Shown here: in pieces, positions 1 through 8,485 of the stretch | Numbering within the stretch: the first letter of the stretch is position 1 | Layout: every line of letters begins with the position of its first letter | Assembly (NCBI RefSeq): GCF_009707955.1 | Contig: NZ_WMDQ01000004.1 | Coordinates: 434,001-498,000 of the forward strand | Origin: Flavobacterium sp. LC2016-13 | GTDB taxonomy: Bacteria; Bacteroidota; Bacteroidia; Flavobacteriales; Flavobacteriaceae | Length of the DNA: 64,000 bases | Direction: 5' to 3' | The notes under the pieces: model-generated | Databases searched by the model: none | What the model was told of the DNA's origin: nothing | Seen by the model: the letters and a program-made list of their open reading frames with translations, nothing else | Position numbers and translations under genes: made by a program

Positions 1-960
1 TTCAGCTTTACCATAATGCTCTAATTCAGCATAAACATTGATAATTCCACCAGCATTGATCAAGAAATCCGGAGCATATAAAATACCTCTTTCCTGTAAT
101 CTTAAACCGTGAACATTTTCATCAGCTAACTGATTGTTGGCAGCACCAGCAATAACTTTAGCTTTGATTTTGTTTACTGTGTCATTATTAATAGTGGCTC
201 CCATCGCACACGGTGCATAAATATCAACATCAGCACTGTACAAATCTTCACCTGTAAAAATTGTTGCGTTGTATTTTTGAGCTACTTCATATAATTTTTC
301 TTCGTTAATATCAGCAATAGTTACGATTGCGCCTTCTTTAGTTAAATATTCAACCAAAGCTTCACCAACGTGACCAATTCCCTGAACCAAAACTTTTTTA
401 CCGTCTAAAACATCAGAACCAAACTGGCTTTTTGCAGCCGCTTTCATTCCTAAATAAACACCGTAAGCCGTTATAGGAGAAGGATTTCCAGAACCACCTC
501 TTTCTTCAGAAATACCAGTAACATAAGGTGTTACATCTCTAACAGTGTCCATGTCTTTTGTTTCCATTCCAACATCTTCAGCTGTAATATATCTACCGCT
601 TAAAGAGTGAACAAACTCACCAAACTTACGCATCAATTCTGGCGTTTTTTGCGTTTTAGCATCACCAATAATTACTGCTTTACCTCCACCAATATTAAGT
701 CCTGTAATAGCAGATTTATAAGTCATACCTCTTGAAAGACGCAAAACATCGTTTAATGCTTCCCATTCAGTATTATAATTCCACATTCTAGTACCTCCTA
801 AAGCTGGCCCCATAACTGAATTATGAATACCAATAATTGCTTTTAAACCTGTATCTTTGTCATTGCAAAAAACAATTTGTTCGTGATCGTCAAAAGATAA
901 TTGACCAAAAACGGGATCCATTTTTTGAAGTTCCTTTCCAGTTGCGAAAGTTGCATCCAT
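1..960 (-). CDS. Leu/Phe/Val/Glu dehydrogenase family protein, partial (C-terminus outside window)
   Basis: NAD-dependent amino-acid dehydrogenase that interconverts branched or aromatic amino acids and 2-oxo acids with release of ammonia. Reading from the ATG at 958-960, 320 codons remain before the window edge. The N-terminal domain contains GGGK (about residues 91-94), with Lys82 and Lys94 matching the two active-site lysines of leucine dehydrogenases. The Rossmann domain carries GIGHVG at 194-199. The start is followed directly by an open frame with the family's usual N-terminus. The family is clear; exact substrate preference cannot be read from sequence. It is divergent from the ABC exporter gene. 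Confidence 0.9.
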   Translation of the reverse strand, partial: MDATFATGKELQKMDPVFGQLSFDDHEQIVFCNDKDTGLKAIIGIHNSVMGPALGGTRMWNYNTEWEALNDVLRLSRGMTYKSAITGLNIGGGKAVIIGDAKTQKTPELMRKFGEFVHSLSGRYITAEDVGMETKDMDTVRDVTPYVTGISEERGGSGNPSPITAYGVYLGMKAAAKSQFGSDVLDGKKVLVQGIGHVGEALVEYLTKEGAIVTIADINEEKLYEVAQKYNATIFTGEDLYSADVDIYAPCAMGATINNDTVNKIKAKVIAGAANNQLADENVHGLRLQERGILYAPDFLINAGGIINVYAELEHYGKAE

Positions 961-1164
961 AGTGATAGTATTTATTAGTTATAAATTATGAATTTGTCAA
1001 AAAGACATCTCAAACATAAACAAAAAATACACATGTGCTAATTTTTTATCTTTAAAATAACAATTTTACAATCGATTTGTTTTGAATAAATCTTATCTTT
1101 CATTACTTTTAATTTAAGATAATTTACAAATCCATTTCATTTCAACATTGAATCTCTTAAAAAA

Positions 1165-2943
1165 ATGAAAGAATTAAGCTATTTAAACAAATATTTCATC
1201 AAATATAAATACAGTTTTTCGTTAGGAATTTTAATAACCATTATCGCACAAATATTCTCTTTATTTACTCCAAAGCTTATCAGTAAGTCATTAAATGCTA
1301 TCGAAAAGTTTGATAAACTGCCTGAAGCTCAACAAGCTTCTCAAGTTATTATCAATTCTTATCGTCAGGATTTAATTCATAACGTGCTCTTAATCATTGC
1401 AACAACTATTGTCGCTGGTTTTTTGACCTTTTTAATGCGCCAGACATTAATCGTAATGTCGCGTCATATTGAGTTTGATTTAAAAAACGAGGTTTTTAAG
1501 CAATATGAAAATCTTTCTCAAAATTTCTACAAGCAAAATCGTACCGGAGATTTAATGAACCGTATTAGCGAAGACGTTTCTAAAGTTCGTATGTATGTGG
1601 GCCCGGCGGTTATGTACACCATAAATACTTTTATACGTTTTGCGATTGTAATCATATATATGTATCATGTTTCGCCTTTACTGACTTTATACACGATTTT
1701 ACCGTTGCCTATTCTTTCGTATTGTATTTTTAAACTGAGTTCTGAAATCAATAAACGAAGTACTACATTTCAACAATATTTATCGAAGGTTTCAAGTTTT
1801 TCTCAGGAAATTTTTTCCGGAATTCGAGTTATAAAAGCCTATTCGTTAGAGAATCAGCATCAGAACAATATGGTGGCACTTGCCGATGAAAGCAAAAAGA
1901 AAAGTCTGGATTTAGCCAAAGTACAATCGCTATTTGGTCCTTTAATGATTGCTTTAATCGGAATTAGTAATTTGGTGGTGATTTATTTTGGCGGTGTTAT
2001 GTACATCAACGGAACGATTGCAAACATTGGTACAATTGCCGAATTCATTTTATATGTAAACATGTTAACCTGGCCGGTTGCTTCATTAGGCTGGGTTTCA
2101 TCAATGGTTCAGGAAGCTGAGGCATCTCAAAAACGTTTGAATGAATTTTTGAAAATAGAACCTGAAATTAAAAATAAAAATCACGGTTCTTCAGATATTC
2201 AAGGTAGTATTGCATTCGAAAATGTGAGTTATACTTATGAAGATACCAATATTGAAGCTTTAAAAAATGTATCTTTTACCGTAAAAAAAGGCGAAACCCT
2301 GGCCATCTTAGGAAAAACAGGTTCTGGTAAATCAACAATATTATCATTGATTTCTCGTTTATATGATGTTACCGAAGGAAGAATCAACATTGATCAAAGC
2401 GAAATAAGCACTTTGAATTTAAATGATTTGAGAAATAATATTGGAATTGTGCCTCAGGATGCTTTTCTATTTTCGGATACTATTAAAAATAATATCAAAT
2501 TTGGAAATCAAAATGCTACAGATGAAGAAGTAACTGAAGCTGCGAAAAACGCTGTAGTTCACGATAATATAATCGCATTCAACAAACAATACGATACTAT
2601 TCTAGGTGAAAGAGGTATAACATTATCAGGAGGTCAAAAGCAGCGCGTATCTATTGCGAGAGCAATTATTAAAAATCCTGCTATTTTGCTTTTTGATGAT
2701 TGTCTGTCTGCTGTTGATACTGAAACTGAAGAAACAATTTTAAACAATTTATTCGAAATTTGTAAAAATAAAACTACAATCATTGTCAGTCATCGGGTTT
2801 CTTCGGCTAAAAACGCCGACAAAATAATCATTTTAGAAGATGGCAAAATCATTCAACAAGGCTCTCATAATCAATTAATAAATCAGGAAGGTTATTACGC
2901 ATCGTTATATTTAAAACAACTTTCAGAAAAAGAATTACTTTAA
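1165..2943 (+). CDS. ABC exporter, fused permease-ATPase (MsbA/MdlA-like)
   Basis: A half-transporter of 592 residues: six predicted membrane helices in residues 1-320, then an ATPase domain. Walker A GKTGSGKST lies at about 383-391, the signature LSGGQKQR near 486, and the H-loop in HRVSS near 541. The Walker B region reads LLFDDCLSAVD, so Asp stands where most ABC ATPases have the catalytic Glu. Such DD sites are typical of the degenerate subunit of heterodimeric exporters, but no partner gene is adjacent. Substrate (lipid, drug or peptide) is unknown. The gene stands alone, 53 bp before a DUF3276 gene on the same strand. Confidence 0.9.
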   Translation: MKELSYLNKYFIKYKYSFSLGILITIIAQIFSLFTPKLISKSLNAIEKFDKLPEAQQASQVIINSYRQDLIHNVLLIIATTIVAGFLTFLMRQTLIVMSRHIEFDLKNEVFKQYENLSQNFYKQNRTGDLMNRISEDVSKVRMYVGPAVMYTINTFIRFAIVIIYMYHVSPLLTLYTILPLPILSYCIFKLSSEINKRSTTFQQYLSKVSSFSQEIFSGIRVIKAYSLENQHQNNMVALADESKKKSLDLAKVQSLFGPLMIALIGISNLVVIYFGGVMYINGTIANIGTIAEFILYVNMLTWPVASLGWVSSMVQEAEASQKRLNEFLKIEPEIKNKNHGSSDIQGSIAFENVSYTYEDTNIEALKNVSFTVKKGETLAILGKTGSGKSTILSLISRLYDVTEGRINIDQSEISTLNLNDLRNNIGIVPQDAFLFSDTIKNNIKFGNQNATDEEVTEAAKNAVVHDNIIAFNKQYDTILGERGITLSGGQKQRVSIARAIIKNPAILLFDDCLSAVDTETEETILNNLFEICKNKTTIIVSHRVSSAKNADKIIILEDGKIIQQGSHNQLINQEGYYASLYLKQLSEKELL

Positions 2944-2996
2944 TTGTTGTGTAATCGATAAATTTTTATGATTTTTGAGTACTATTAATTCCAAAA

Positions 2997-3380
2997 ATGA
3001 TAGAACGTATTATGAGAGAAAATGACATGTTAGAAAAAGAAGAGATTTTTTCTAAAGTATTACGAGCAGGAAGAAGAACGTATTTCTTTGATGTAAGAGC
3101 TACTAAAGCAGACGATTATTATATCACTATTACAGAAAGCAAAAAATTTACCGAAGAAGATGGTTCTTTTCATTTTAAAAAACACAAAATTTATTTATAC
3201 AAAGAAGATTTTAGTGCTTTTGCCGAAATACTGGAAGAAATGACTTCGTATGTCTTGAACCACAAAGGCGAAGAAGTAATATCTGAAAGACATCAAAAAG
3301 ATTTTAAAAAAGAATATGGCTCTGACAAACCTGAAGGGCAAAGATCAAGCTTTACAGATATCGATTTTGACGATATTTAG
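2997..3380 (+). CDS. DUF3276 / PUR-alpha-like nucleic-acid-binding protein
   Basis: Small 127-residue protein of the DUF3276 family, which has the fold of the eukaryotic PUR-alpha single-strand DNA/RNA-binding repeat and is widespread in Bacteroidota and spirochaetes. The core is seen at about residues 12-90, with ILRAG-like FSKVLRAGRRTYFFDVR, a YYITITES strand and the KHKIYLYKEDF segment. The tail is charged and probably disordered. A good hairpin terminator follows at 3407-3440. The start at 2997 is preceded by an A-rich stretch; an internal Met at residue 11 is an alternative. Its cellular target is not known. Confidence 0.85.
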   Translation: MIERIMRENDMLEKEEIFSKVLRAGRRTYFFDVRATKADDYYITITESKKFTEEDGSFHFKKHKIYLYKEDFSAFAEILEEMTSYVLNHKGEEVISERHQKDFKKEYGSDKPEGQRSSFTDIDFDDI

Positions 3381-3406
3381 TCCTATATAACTTTTTGAAA
3401 AGTATG

Positions 3407-3440
3407 AGTCCAACATGTCCAGCATTTTGGACTTTTTTTA
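3407..3440 (+). terminator. Rho-independent terminator after DUF3276 gene
   Basis: AGTCCAA (3407-3413) pairs with TTGGACT (3427-3433), followed directly by a run of T. It ends the ABC/DUF3276 unit. Confidence 0.8.
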
Positions 3441-3558
3441 TATATTTAAGTTTCGATTTTTAGATTATTGGATTACCATACTAAAACTTATATTATGTGA
3501 GTTTTTATTAATCTTTATAAATCTTAAAATCTAACAGTCTAATAATCTAATTGTAAAA

Positions 3559-4383
3559 ATGAATAAATTAATTCTTCTACTTAGTTTCCTCTTTATTGGC
3601 AATTTATCATTTGCTCAAAAAATAGATTATGAAACCAAATCCAATATTCAATACTACAATACCTCAACAAATAAATCAGACAGTTATATTAATGAACGTT
3701 GTGTTTTAGATATTTATTATCCAAAAAACACAAAAGGCTTTGCTACTATAGTTTGGTTTCATGGCGGTGGTTTAACAGGTGGAAATAAAGAAATCCCGGA
3801 AGCTTTAAAAAACAAGGGGTTTGCCATTATTGGCGTAAATTACAGATTATCTCCAAAGGCAAAAGCAGCAAAGGCTATCGAAGATGCAGCAGCGGCAGTA
3901 GCCTGGGTTTTTAATAATATTGCCGGTTATGGAGGAGACAATTCTTTAATTTTTGTTTCAGGACATTCTGCCGGAGGATATTTAGGAATGATGATTGGCT
4001 TAGACAAAAAATGGCTTCAAAAAGAAGGAATTGATGCTAATAAAATCGCAGGCCTTATTCCGTTTAGCGGACAATGCATTACTCATTTTGAAATTAGACG
4101 TGAAAACGGAATTCCGGAAATCCAACCTACAATTGATGCTTTTGCACCACTTTTTTATGTTCGTGCTGATGCTCCTCCACTTTTATTAATTACCGGAGAT
4201 CGTGAATTAGAAATGCTGGGGCGTTATGAAGAAAACGCTTATATGGCACGAATGATGAAACTGGCCGGCCACAAACAAACTAAACTTTTTGAATTAGACG
4301 GTTATGGTCACGGAATGACAGAACCTGCTTTTCCGTTACTAGTCAATGAAGTAAACCGAATTATAAAAGAATCTAAAAAATAA
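3559..4383 (+). CDS. Secreted alpha/beta hydrolase (BD-FAE / HSL-like esterase)
   Basis: Predicted carboxylesterase exported by a Sec signal peptide (residues 1-19, ending SFAQ). The oxyanion-hole motif HGGG is at 68-71 and the nucleophile elbow GHSAGG at 135-140, with Ser137. The later GDREL and GYGHGMTEP segments supply the likely Asp and His. The HGGG pattern places it in the hormone-sensitive-lipase / BD-FAE group. It sits 26 bp before another alpha/beta hydrolase and may be co-transcribed with it. Natural substrate unknown; acetylated or feruloylated sugars are common for this group. Confidence 0.85.
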   Translation: MNKLILLLSFLFIGNLSFAQKIDYETKSNIQYYNTSTNKSDSYINERCVLDIYYPKNTKGFATIVWFHGGGLTGGNKEIPEALKNKGFAIIGVNYRLSPKAKAAKAIEDAAAAVAWVFNNIAGYGGDNSLIFVSGHSAGGYLGMMIGLDKKWLQKEGIDANKIAGLIPFSGQCITHFEIRRENGIPEIQPTIDAFAPLFYVRADAPPLLLITGDRELEMLGRYEENAYMARMMKLAGHKQTKLFELDGYGHGMTEPAFPLLVNEVNRIIKESKK

Positions 4384-4409
4384 TATTTAATAAAATTAAA
4401 TCCACGGCA

Positions 4410-4964
4410 ATGGAAACACAAATCTTAATATTACCCGGACTTGGAGATTCTGGCGAAAAACACTGGCAGACCTTTTGGCATCAAAAATTTGAAAACTCTA
4501 TACGCTTAGTTCAGGATAATTGGGATGAACCAATTCTAGAAGAATGGCTGGAAAGATTAAATGAAGAAATCGCAAAACTTGATCGTCCAACTATTTTAGT
4601 GGCACACAGTTTAGCCGTTTCACTTGTATTGCATTGGGCAGCTACAAATACTAATAAAAATATTGTGGGTGCATTTTTGGTTGCTCCGGCAGACGTTGAT
4701 TCACCTCAACATACGCCTGAAATTGTTCGCAATTTTTCTCCTATACCAATTCAAAAATTACCATTTCCTTCAGTTCTTGTAGCAAGTGAAAATGATCCTT
4801 ACGCTTTATTCGAAAGAAAAAAATACTTTGCAGAAAAATGGGGAAGCGATTTTGTAAATGTTGGAAAACAAGGACATATCAACTCTGATTCTGATTTAAA
4901 ATATTGGGAAGAAGGGCAAGAAATACTAGCGCAATTAATTACGAAAATAGATACTAAAAACTAA
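4410..4964 (+). CDS. RBBP9/YdeN family serine hydrolase
   Basis: A compact cytoplasmic alpha/beta hydrolase of 184 residues, the usual length for the RBBP9/YdeN family (DUF446-type Ser hydrolases). It opens with the typical ILPGLGDSGEKHWQ strand and loop. The nucleophile elbow is AHSLA with Ser67, Asp is in ASENDPYA, and the catalytic His is in KQGHINSDS near the end. No signal peptide. It follows the secreted esterase by 26 bp. Physiological substrate unknown. Confidence 0.85.
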   Translation: METQILILPGLGDSGEKHWQTFWHQKFENSIRLVQDNWDEPILEEWLERLNEEIAKLDRPTILVAHSLAVSLVLHWAATNTNKNIVGAFLVAPADVDSPQHTPEIVRNFSPIPIQKLPFPSVLVASENDPYALFERKKYFAEKWGSDFVNVGKQGHINSDSDLKYWEEGQEILAQLITKIDTKN

Positions 4965-5151
4965 TTTTTTTGCAAGAGAATTTAACCGCAAAGGCCGCGA
5001 AGTAGTTACGCAAAGTTCACAAAGTTTATATTAAAAGTTTGCGAAATCTTTGATTTATTAAAGATCACAAAGCTAGAGTTTAAAAAATAATTCGTGTAAA
5101 TTCGTGCAATTCGTGGCAAACTGAGAACTGCGACTGCGATTGAAAACTAAA
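4965..5151. repeat. Intergenic degenerate short repeats
   Basis: The gap between two convergent genes holds imperfect reiterations of a 'CGCAAAG / CACAAAG' motif (about 4985-5075), then reiterations of 'ATTCGTG' (about 5088-5115). Similar reiterated strings, built from rotating 7-9 bp units, recur in other gaps of this window (31799-31885, 38090-38120, 39960-40000). Confidence 0.5.
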
Positions 5152-5487
5152 TCAACCAATTCGCAATCCATTTTCTATTTTAAAATCGGGAGCTAATAAA
5201 ATAACGTCTCCTTCCTTGCCTATTGCGCCAAGAACCAGACATTCACTCATAAATTTTCCAATTTGTTTTTTTGGAAAATTTACAACAGATATAATTTGTC
5301 GGTTCAATAAATCTTCTTTTTTGTAATGTGTTGTTATTTGCGCCGATGATTTTCTGATGCCAATTTCGGCACCAAAATCAATCGTAAGTTGATAGGCAGG
5401 TTTTCTGGCTTCAGGAAAATCATTTACTTCAATAATAGTTCCAACACGCATATCAGTTCTTTCAAATTCACTCCACGATAAATCCAT
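5152..5487 (-). CDS. csaA: CsaA-like tRNA-binding domain protein
   Basis: Stand-alone EMAP/tRNA-binding OB-fold protein of 111 residues, the length of CsaA. Starts MDLSWSEFERTDMRVGTI, and ends IENGLRIG, both characteristic of the family. The conserved RQIISVVNF and GKFMSECLVLG segments are present. CsaA proteins are dimers that bind tRNA and have chaperone-like activity linked to secretion in Bacillus; the role in Bacteroidota is not established. Faces the hydrolase genes upstream, divergent from the hydrolase at 5610. Confidence 0.9.
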   Translation of the reverse strand: MDLSWSEFERTDMRVGTIIEVNDFPEARKPAYQLTIDFGAEIGIRKSSAQITTHYKKEDLLNRQIISVVNFPKKQIGKFMSECLVLGAIGKEGDVILLAPDFKIENGLRIG

Positions 5488-5609
5488 ATTTTCTATTTTT
5501 AATCTATTAATATTATAAGTATTAGCACTAATTCTATAATTTTTTTCTGATGTTTCGTTCCTAATTTTATAATTTCAAAAGAATAAGCTAACATTTAAAA
5601 ATCATACAA

Positions 5610-6503
5610 ATGGAAAATTGTTTAAGTAACACCAGCGAATCTCTAAGAGATTCTTATTTTGATATTCAGCACCAAAATACAGATAAATATATAGAAACAG
5701 ATCGAAATGTAAAATTATATGTAAAAGATTATGGAAAAGGAAAGCCTGTAATTTTGATTCATGGCTGGCCTCTTTCTAATGAAATGTGGGAATATCAAAT
5801 AGACTTTTTAGTTCAAAATAACTATCGAGTAATTGCGTACGATCGTCGCGGATTTGGTAAATCATCTCAGCCCTGGGATGGATATGATTATGATACATTG
5901 GCTGAAGATTTAAAAGATATTATTGAGCAACTTCATTTAGAAGATGTAACTCTTGTAGGTTTTTCTATGGGCGGTGGCGAAGTGGTTCGTTATTTTAGCC
6001 GTCATGGCGGAAAAGGAGTTACAAAAGCCGTTTTGGTTTCTTCTGTAGTTCCTTTTTTATTAAAAACCAACGATAATCCTGATGGACATCCAAAAGAAAA
6101 AAGCGAAACTACAGCGCATGCTATTCAAGAAGACAGAATAGGTTTTGTAGATAATTTTGGCAAAACTTTCTTCGGAATAAACATTATCAACAAACCGTTG
6201 AGTACGCCTTTGCTAGAATACTATAGAATGTTGTGTTCGTTTGCATCTCCAAGAGCTACGCTAAAATGTGCAGAATCTTTTTCGTTTACTGATTTTAGGG
6301 ATGAACTTGATTTTATAAAAGTTCCTACGTTAATTATTCATGGCGACGACGATAAAATTGTCCCAATTGATCTTACTTCGAAAAAAGCTGCTGAAGCTAT
6401 TCGCAACAATACTTTTATTGTTTACGAAGGTGCACCGCATGGATTGTTCTATACACATAAAGATAAATTAAATACTGATTTACTGAATTTTCTAAATTCT
6501 TAA
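5610..6503 (+). CDS. Alpha/beta hydrolase, non-haem chloroperoxidase/arylesterase-like
   Basis: Cytoplasmic alpha/beta hydrolase of 297 residues. Oxyanion region HGWPLSNEMW; nucleophile elbow GFSMGGGE with Ser119; acid in IHGDDDKIVPID; catalytic His in APHGLFYTH. The YDRRGFGKS loop is typical of cofactor-free haloperoxidases and arylesterases. An extra N-terminal leader of about 25 residues precedes the fold and has no signal-peptide character. Followed by a hairpin terminator at 6527-6577. Substrate unknown. Confidence 0.85.
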   Translation: MENCLSNTSESLRDSYFDIQHQNTDKYIETDRNVKLYVKDYGKGKPVILIHGWPLSNEMWEYQIDFLVQNNYRVIAYDRRGFGKSSQPWDGYDYDTLAEDLKDIIEQLHLEDVTLVGFSMGGGEVVRYFSRHGGKGVTKAVLVSSVVPFLLKTNDNPDGHPKEKSETTAHAIQEDRIGFVDNFGKTFFGINIINKPLSTPLLEYYRMLCSFASPRATLKCAESFSFTDFRDELDFIKVPTLIIHGDDDKIVPIDLTSKKAAEAIRNNTFIVYEGAPHGLFYTHKDKLNTDLLNFLNS

Positions 6504-6526
6504 ATCGTTCTTTAAAATAAATTATA

Positions 6527-6577
6527 TAAATATCCGGAGAGGCTTAATTTTAAAAGTTTCTTTGGATATTTTTTTAT
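6527..6577 (+). terminator. Terminator after hydrolase gene
   Basis: AAATATCC (6528-6535) pairs with GGATATTT (6564-6571) and is followed by a T run. Confidence 0.65.
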
Positions 6578-6637
6578 TAGATGTGCTTATCTTTATTCCG
6601 AATTTAAATTTAAATTTGAATTAAAGAACTTTCGAAA

Positions 6638-7192
6638 ATGACACTAACTTCTTCAACTCTATTTCCTCTTGGTACCCTTGCTCCTTCTTTTAAATTAAAA
6701 GATACGAATTCTAGTTATGATTATTCATTTGAAGATTTAAAAGGCTCGAAAGGAACTCTTGTAATTTTTATGTGCAATCACTGTCCTTTTGTGCTTCATG
6801 CCATAAGAGAAGTCGTAATGATTGCTAATGATTATCGTGTACAAGGACTTGGTGTAATTGCTATTTCCAGTAATGATATAGAAAAATCTCCTGAGGATTC
6901 TCCAGAATTGATGACTGAATTTGCTTTTCAAAATAAAATAGATTTTCCTTATTTATTCGATGAAAGCCAGGAAGTTGCCAAAGCTTTTGATGCAGCTACT
7001 ACTCCTGATTTTTATTTATTTGATAATCAGAACCAATTATTTTATCATGGACAGTTAGATGATTCAAGACCTAATAACGGAATTCCGTTAAGCGGAAGTG
7101 ATTTAAGAAGTGCTATTGATGCCTTGATTTATAACAGAAGCTTGAATGAAATCCAAAAACCAAGTATTGGCTGCGGTATTAAATGGAAATAG
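6638..7192 (+). CDS. Thioredoxin-fold / AhpC-TSA-like redox protein
   Basis: A 184-residue thioredoxin-superfamily protein close to the AlkyI-hydroperoxide-reductase/TSA type. The active-site region reads MCNHCPF, with Cys46 and Cys49 forming a CxxC; AISSNDIEKSPEDSP and TTPDFYLFD (cis-Pro loop) are typical of the 'thioredoxin family protein' group found near metabolic genes in many bacteria. No signal peptide, so cytoplasmic. Likely a peroxiredoxin-like or disulfide reductase; electron donor unknown. Stands alone between its own promoter region and the structured gap after 7193. Confidence 0.85.
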   Translation: MTLTSSTLFPLGTLAPSFKLKDTNSSYDYSFEDLKGSKGTLVIFMCNHCPFVLHAIREVVMIANDYRVQGLGVIAISSNDIEKSPEDSPELMTEFAFQNKIDFPYLFDESQEVAKAFDAATTPDFYLFDNQNQLFYHGQLDDSRPNNGIPLSGSDLRSAIDALIYNRSLNEIQKPSIGCGIKWK

Positions 7193-7586
7193 CATTTTAG
7201 CTTTTTTAAAATAATTTTCTTACATTTGCAAAACCAATAAGCATTTATAATTTTGACTACTATAAATACATTTACAGCTTTTATGTCGTTTTCTTTAACG
7301 AGAAAACCACTTACTGCTACATTTATTTCACATAGTAAGGCCTTTATTAATTAGGCCTCCGTCTACTTCAATTTCTTCTTTCAGGCGGAGGATTTATACC
7401 ACATTTTAAACATTCATTTTATTTGAAAGAGATTATTCTCTCTCAAATGAATTTCTGTTTTTGTCATTCAAAATTTTCCAAAACACATTTACATTCAAAT
7501 ATCTTTTAAACGGGATATTAAAAACTTATATGCCCATAAAGCAACAATACTAAATAGTAATATTCAATACAAATAAATATATCGTT
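7193..7586 (+). other. 394-bp gap with promoter and several hairpins; candidate ncRNA or long 5' leader
   Basis: A -7 box TACATTTG lies at 7221-7228, about 360 bp ahead of the next gene. Downstream are a GTTTTC/GAAAAC hairpin (about 7290-7310), an AGGCCT / AGGCCT hairpin followed by a CCTCCG / CGGAGG hairpin (about 7335-7395), and TTTGAAAGAGA paired with TCTCTCTCAAA (about 7422-7448, one mismatch). A 23-codon ORF starting MSFSLTRKPL (ATG about 7283) ends within the second hairpin. No longer gene is possible. I infer either a small RNA with its own promoter or a regulated leader of the downstream Rnk-like gene. Confidence 0.45.
7221..7228 (+). promoter_or_regulatory. -7 box TACATTTG
   Basis: Matches the Bacteroidota promoter consensus TAnnTTTG exactly. 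No clear -33 TTG at the preferred distance. Confidence 0.5.
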
Positions 7587-7973
7587 ATGAAAAAGAAACC
7601 AACACCCACTTTCTGTAAAACAGATTATCAGTTTTTAAGAGACCTGATATCAAAAAGTAAAAATTCTACAAATTCTAAAGAAGTCGGACAACTTGCACAA
7701 GAACTGGATCGTGCTATTATAAGTCCTGAAAACGAATTAGACAATTCTATTGTAAGAATCAATTCGCATGTCACTATTGAAGATGTAAAGGCGAAGAAAC
7801 AAATGAAAATTAAAATTGTTTTACCTTCATTTGCAGACATAAAGCAATCTAAAATTTCAATTCTTGCACCTTTAAGTGTTGCTATTATAGGATTTAAAGA
7901 AAATGACCAGGTCGATTGGGAATTGCCTGCCGGAATAAAAACTTTAAAAATAGTTGCCGTTAGCAATGAATAA
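7587..7973 (+). CDS. GreA/GreB-family protein, Rnk-like
   Basis: 128-residue protein with an N-terminal helical part and a C-terminal FKBP-like GreA/GreB domain. The block NSHVTIEDV, the ILAPLSVAIIGFKENDQVDW core and the WELPAGIKTLKIV end are diagnostic of the Rnk / GreA C-terminal family. Lacks the long coiled coil of true GreA, so it resembles Rnk, which binds RNA polymerase and, in proteobacteria, affects nucleotide metabolism. Preceded by an unusually long structured gap and followed by a terminator at 7981-8012. Confidence 0.8.
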   Translation: MKKKPTPTFCKTDYQFLRDLISKSKNSTNSKEVGQLAQELDRAIISPENELDNSIVRINSHVTIEDVKAKKQMKIKIVLPSFADIKQSKISILAPLSVAIIGFKENDQVDWELPAGIKTLKIVAVSNE

Positions 7974-7980
7974 TTTTTTG

Positions 7981-8012
7981 AACACCTCGCGCTCTTGTGA
8001 AGGTGTTTTTTT
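7981..8012 (+). terminator. Terminator after rnk-like gene
   Basis: AACACCT (7981-7987) pairs with AGGTGTT (8001-8007), followed by T residues. Confidence 0.75.
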
Positions 8013-8030
8013 ATATCTGATTTCAAATAA

Positions 8031-8058
8031 AAAAAGCATCCCGTTAAGAATGCTTTTT
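8031..8058 (-). terminator. Terminator of the cytochrome c gene
   Basis: AAAAAGCAT (8031-8039) pairs with ATGCTTTTT (8050-8058). On the minus strand it lies just after the cytochrome gene's stop codon and ends in T. Confidence 0.75.
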
Positions 8059-8068
8059 CTGAAATATT

Positions 8069-8389
8069 TTATAATTGAGAAGTAATATAATTTGATATTG
8101 AAGCTATTTGAGTATCATCTAACTTCGCTTTTTTCTGCATCCTTGTCAAGATTGGTTTCCAGTCTTCCTGACTGAATTTTTTCGGATCGTATAATTTATG
8201 ACATCTTGCACAACTGTTATCATATAAGTTTTTGCCTTCTGCCAATTCAGGTGTTAATTCTACAGTTTTTACAGTTTTCACAGTTTCTGTTACTGCTGGA
8301 GTTGCCGGAGTTGCTGAAACTGATTTTTGAGTACCACACGAAACTACAACTAATGCTGCAGCGGCAAGGATTAAGATTTTTACTTTCAT
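8069..8389 (-). CDS. c-type cytochrome lipoprotein
   Basis: Small 106-residue periplasmic or outer-membrane lipoprotein. A type II signal peptide ends in VVVSC, with Cys18 as the lipidated residue. A Thr/Ala/Pro-rich linker (19-45) precedes one cytochrome c domain. The haem-binding CxxCH reads CARCH at residues 60-64, and a later Met (RMQKK) is a possible distal ligand. It probably carries one electron in respiration or a detoxifying reductase system; no partner is adjacent. Own terminator at 8031-8058. Confidence 0.9.
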   Translation of the reverse strand: MKVKILILAAAALVVVSCGTQKSVSATPATPAVTETVKTVKTVELTPELAEGKNLYDNSCARCHKLYDPKKFSQEDWKPILTRMQKKAKLDDTQIASISNYITSQL

Positions 8390-8416
8390 TGTTTTTCTAC
8401 ATTTTTGAGTAAATAT

Positions 8417-8449
8417 AAAAAAAATCCCAATCGACGAGCGAGTGGGATT
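8417..8449 (-). terminator. Terminator of the cyclophilin-FKBP gene
   Basis: AATCCCA (8423-8429) pairs with TGGGATT (8443-8449). Read on the minus strand it ends in a U-tract (plus-strand A run at 8417-8424). Confidence 0.75.
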
Positions 8450-8485
8450 CTTATTTAAAACAAAATTAAATTAAGCTTAATATAC

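Noticed and set aside
7283..7354. 23-codon ORF MSFSLTRKPL...
   Set aside because: Not annotated as a gene because it is tiny and sits among hairpins; kept only as part of the structured-gap observation.
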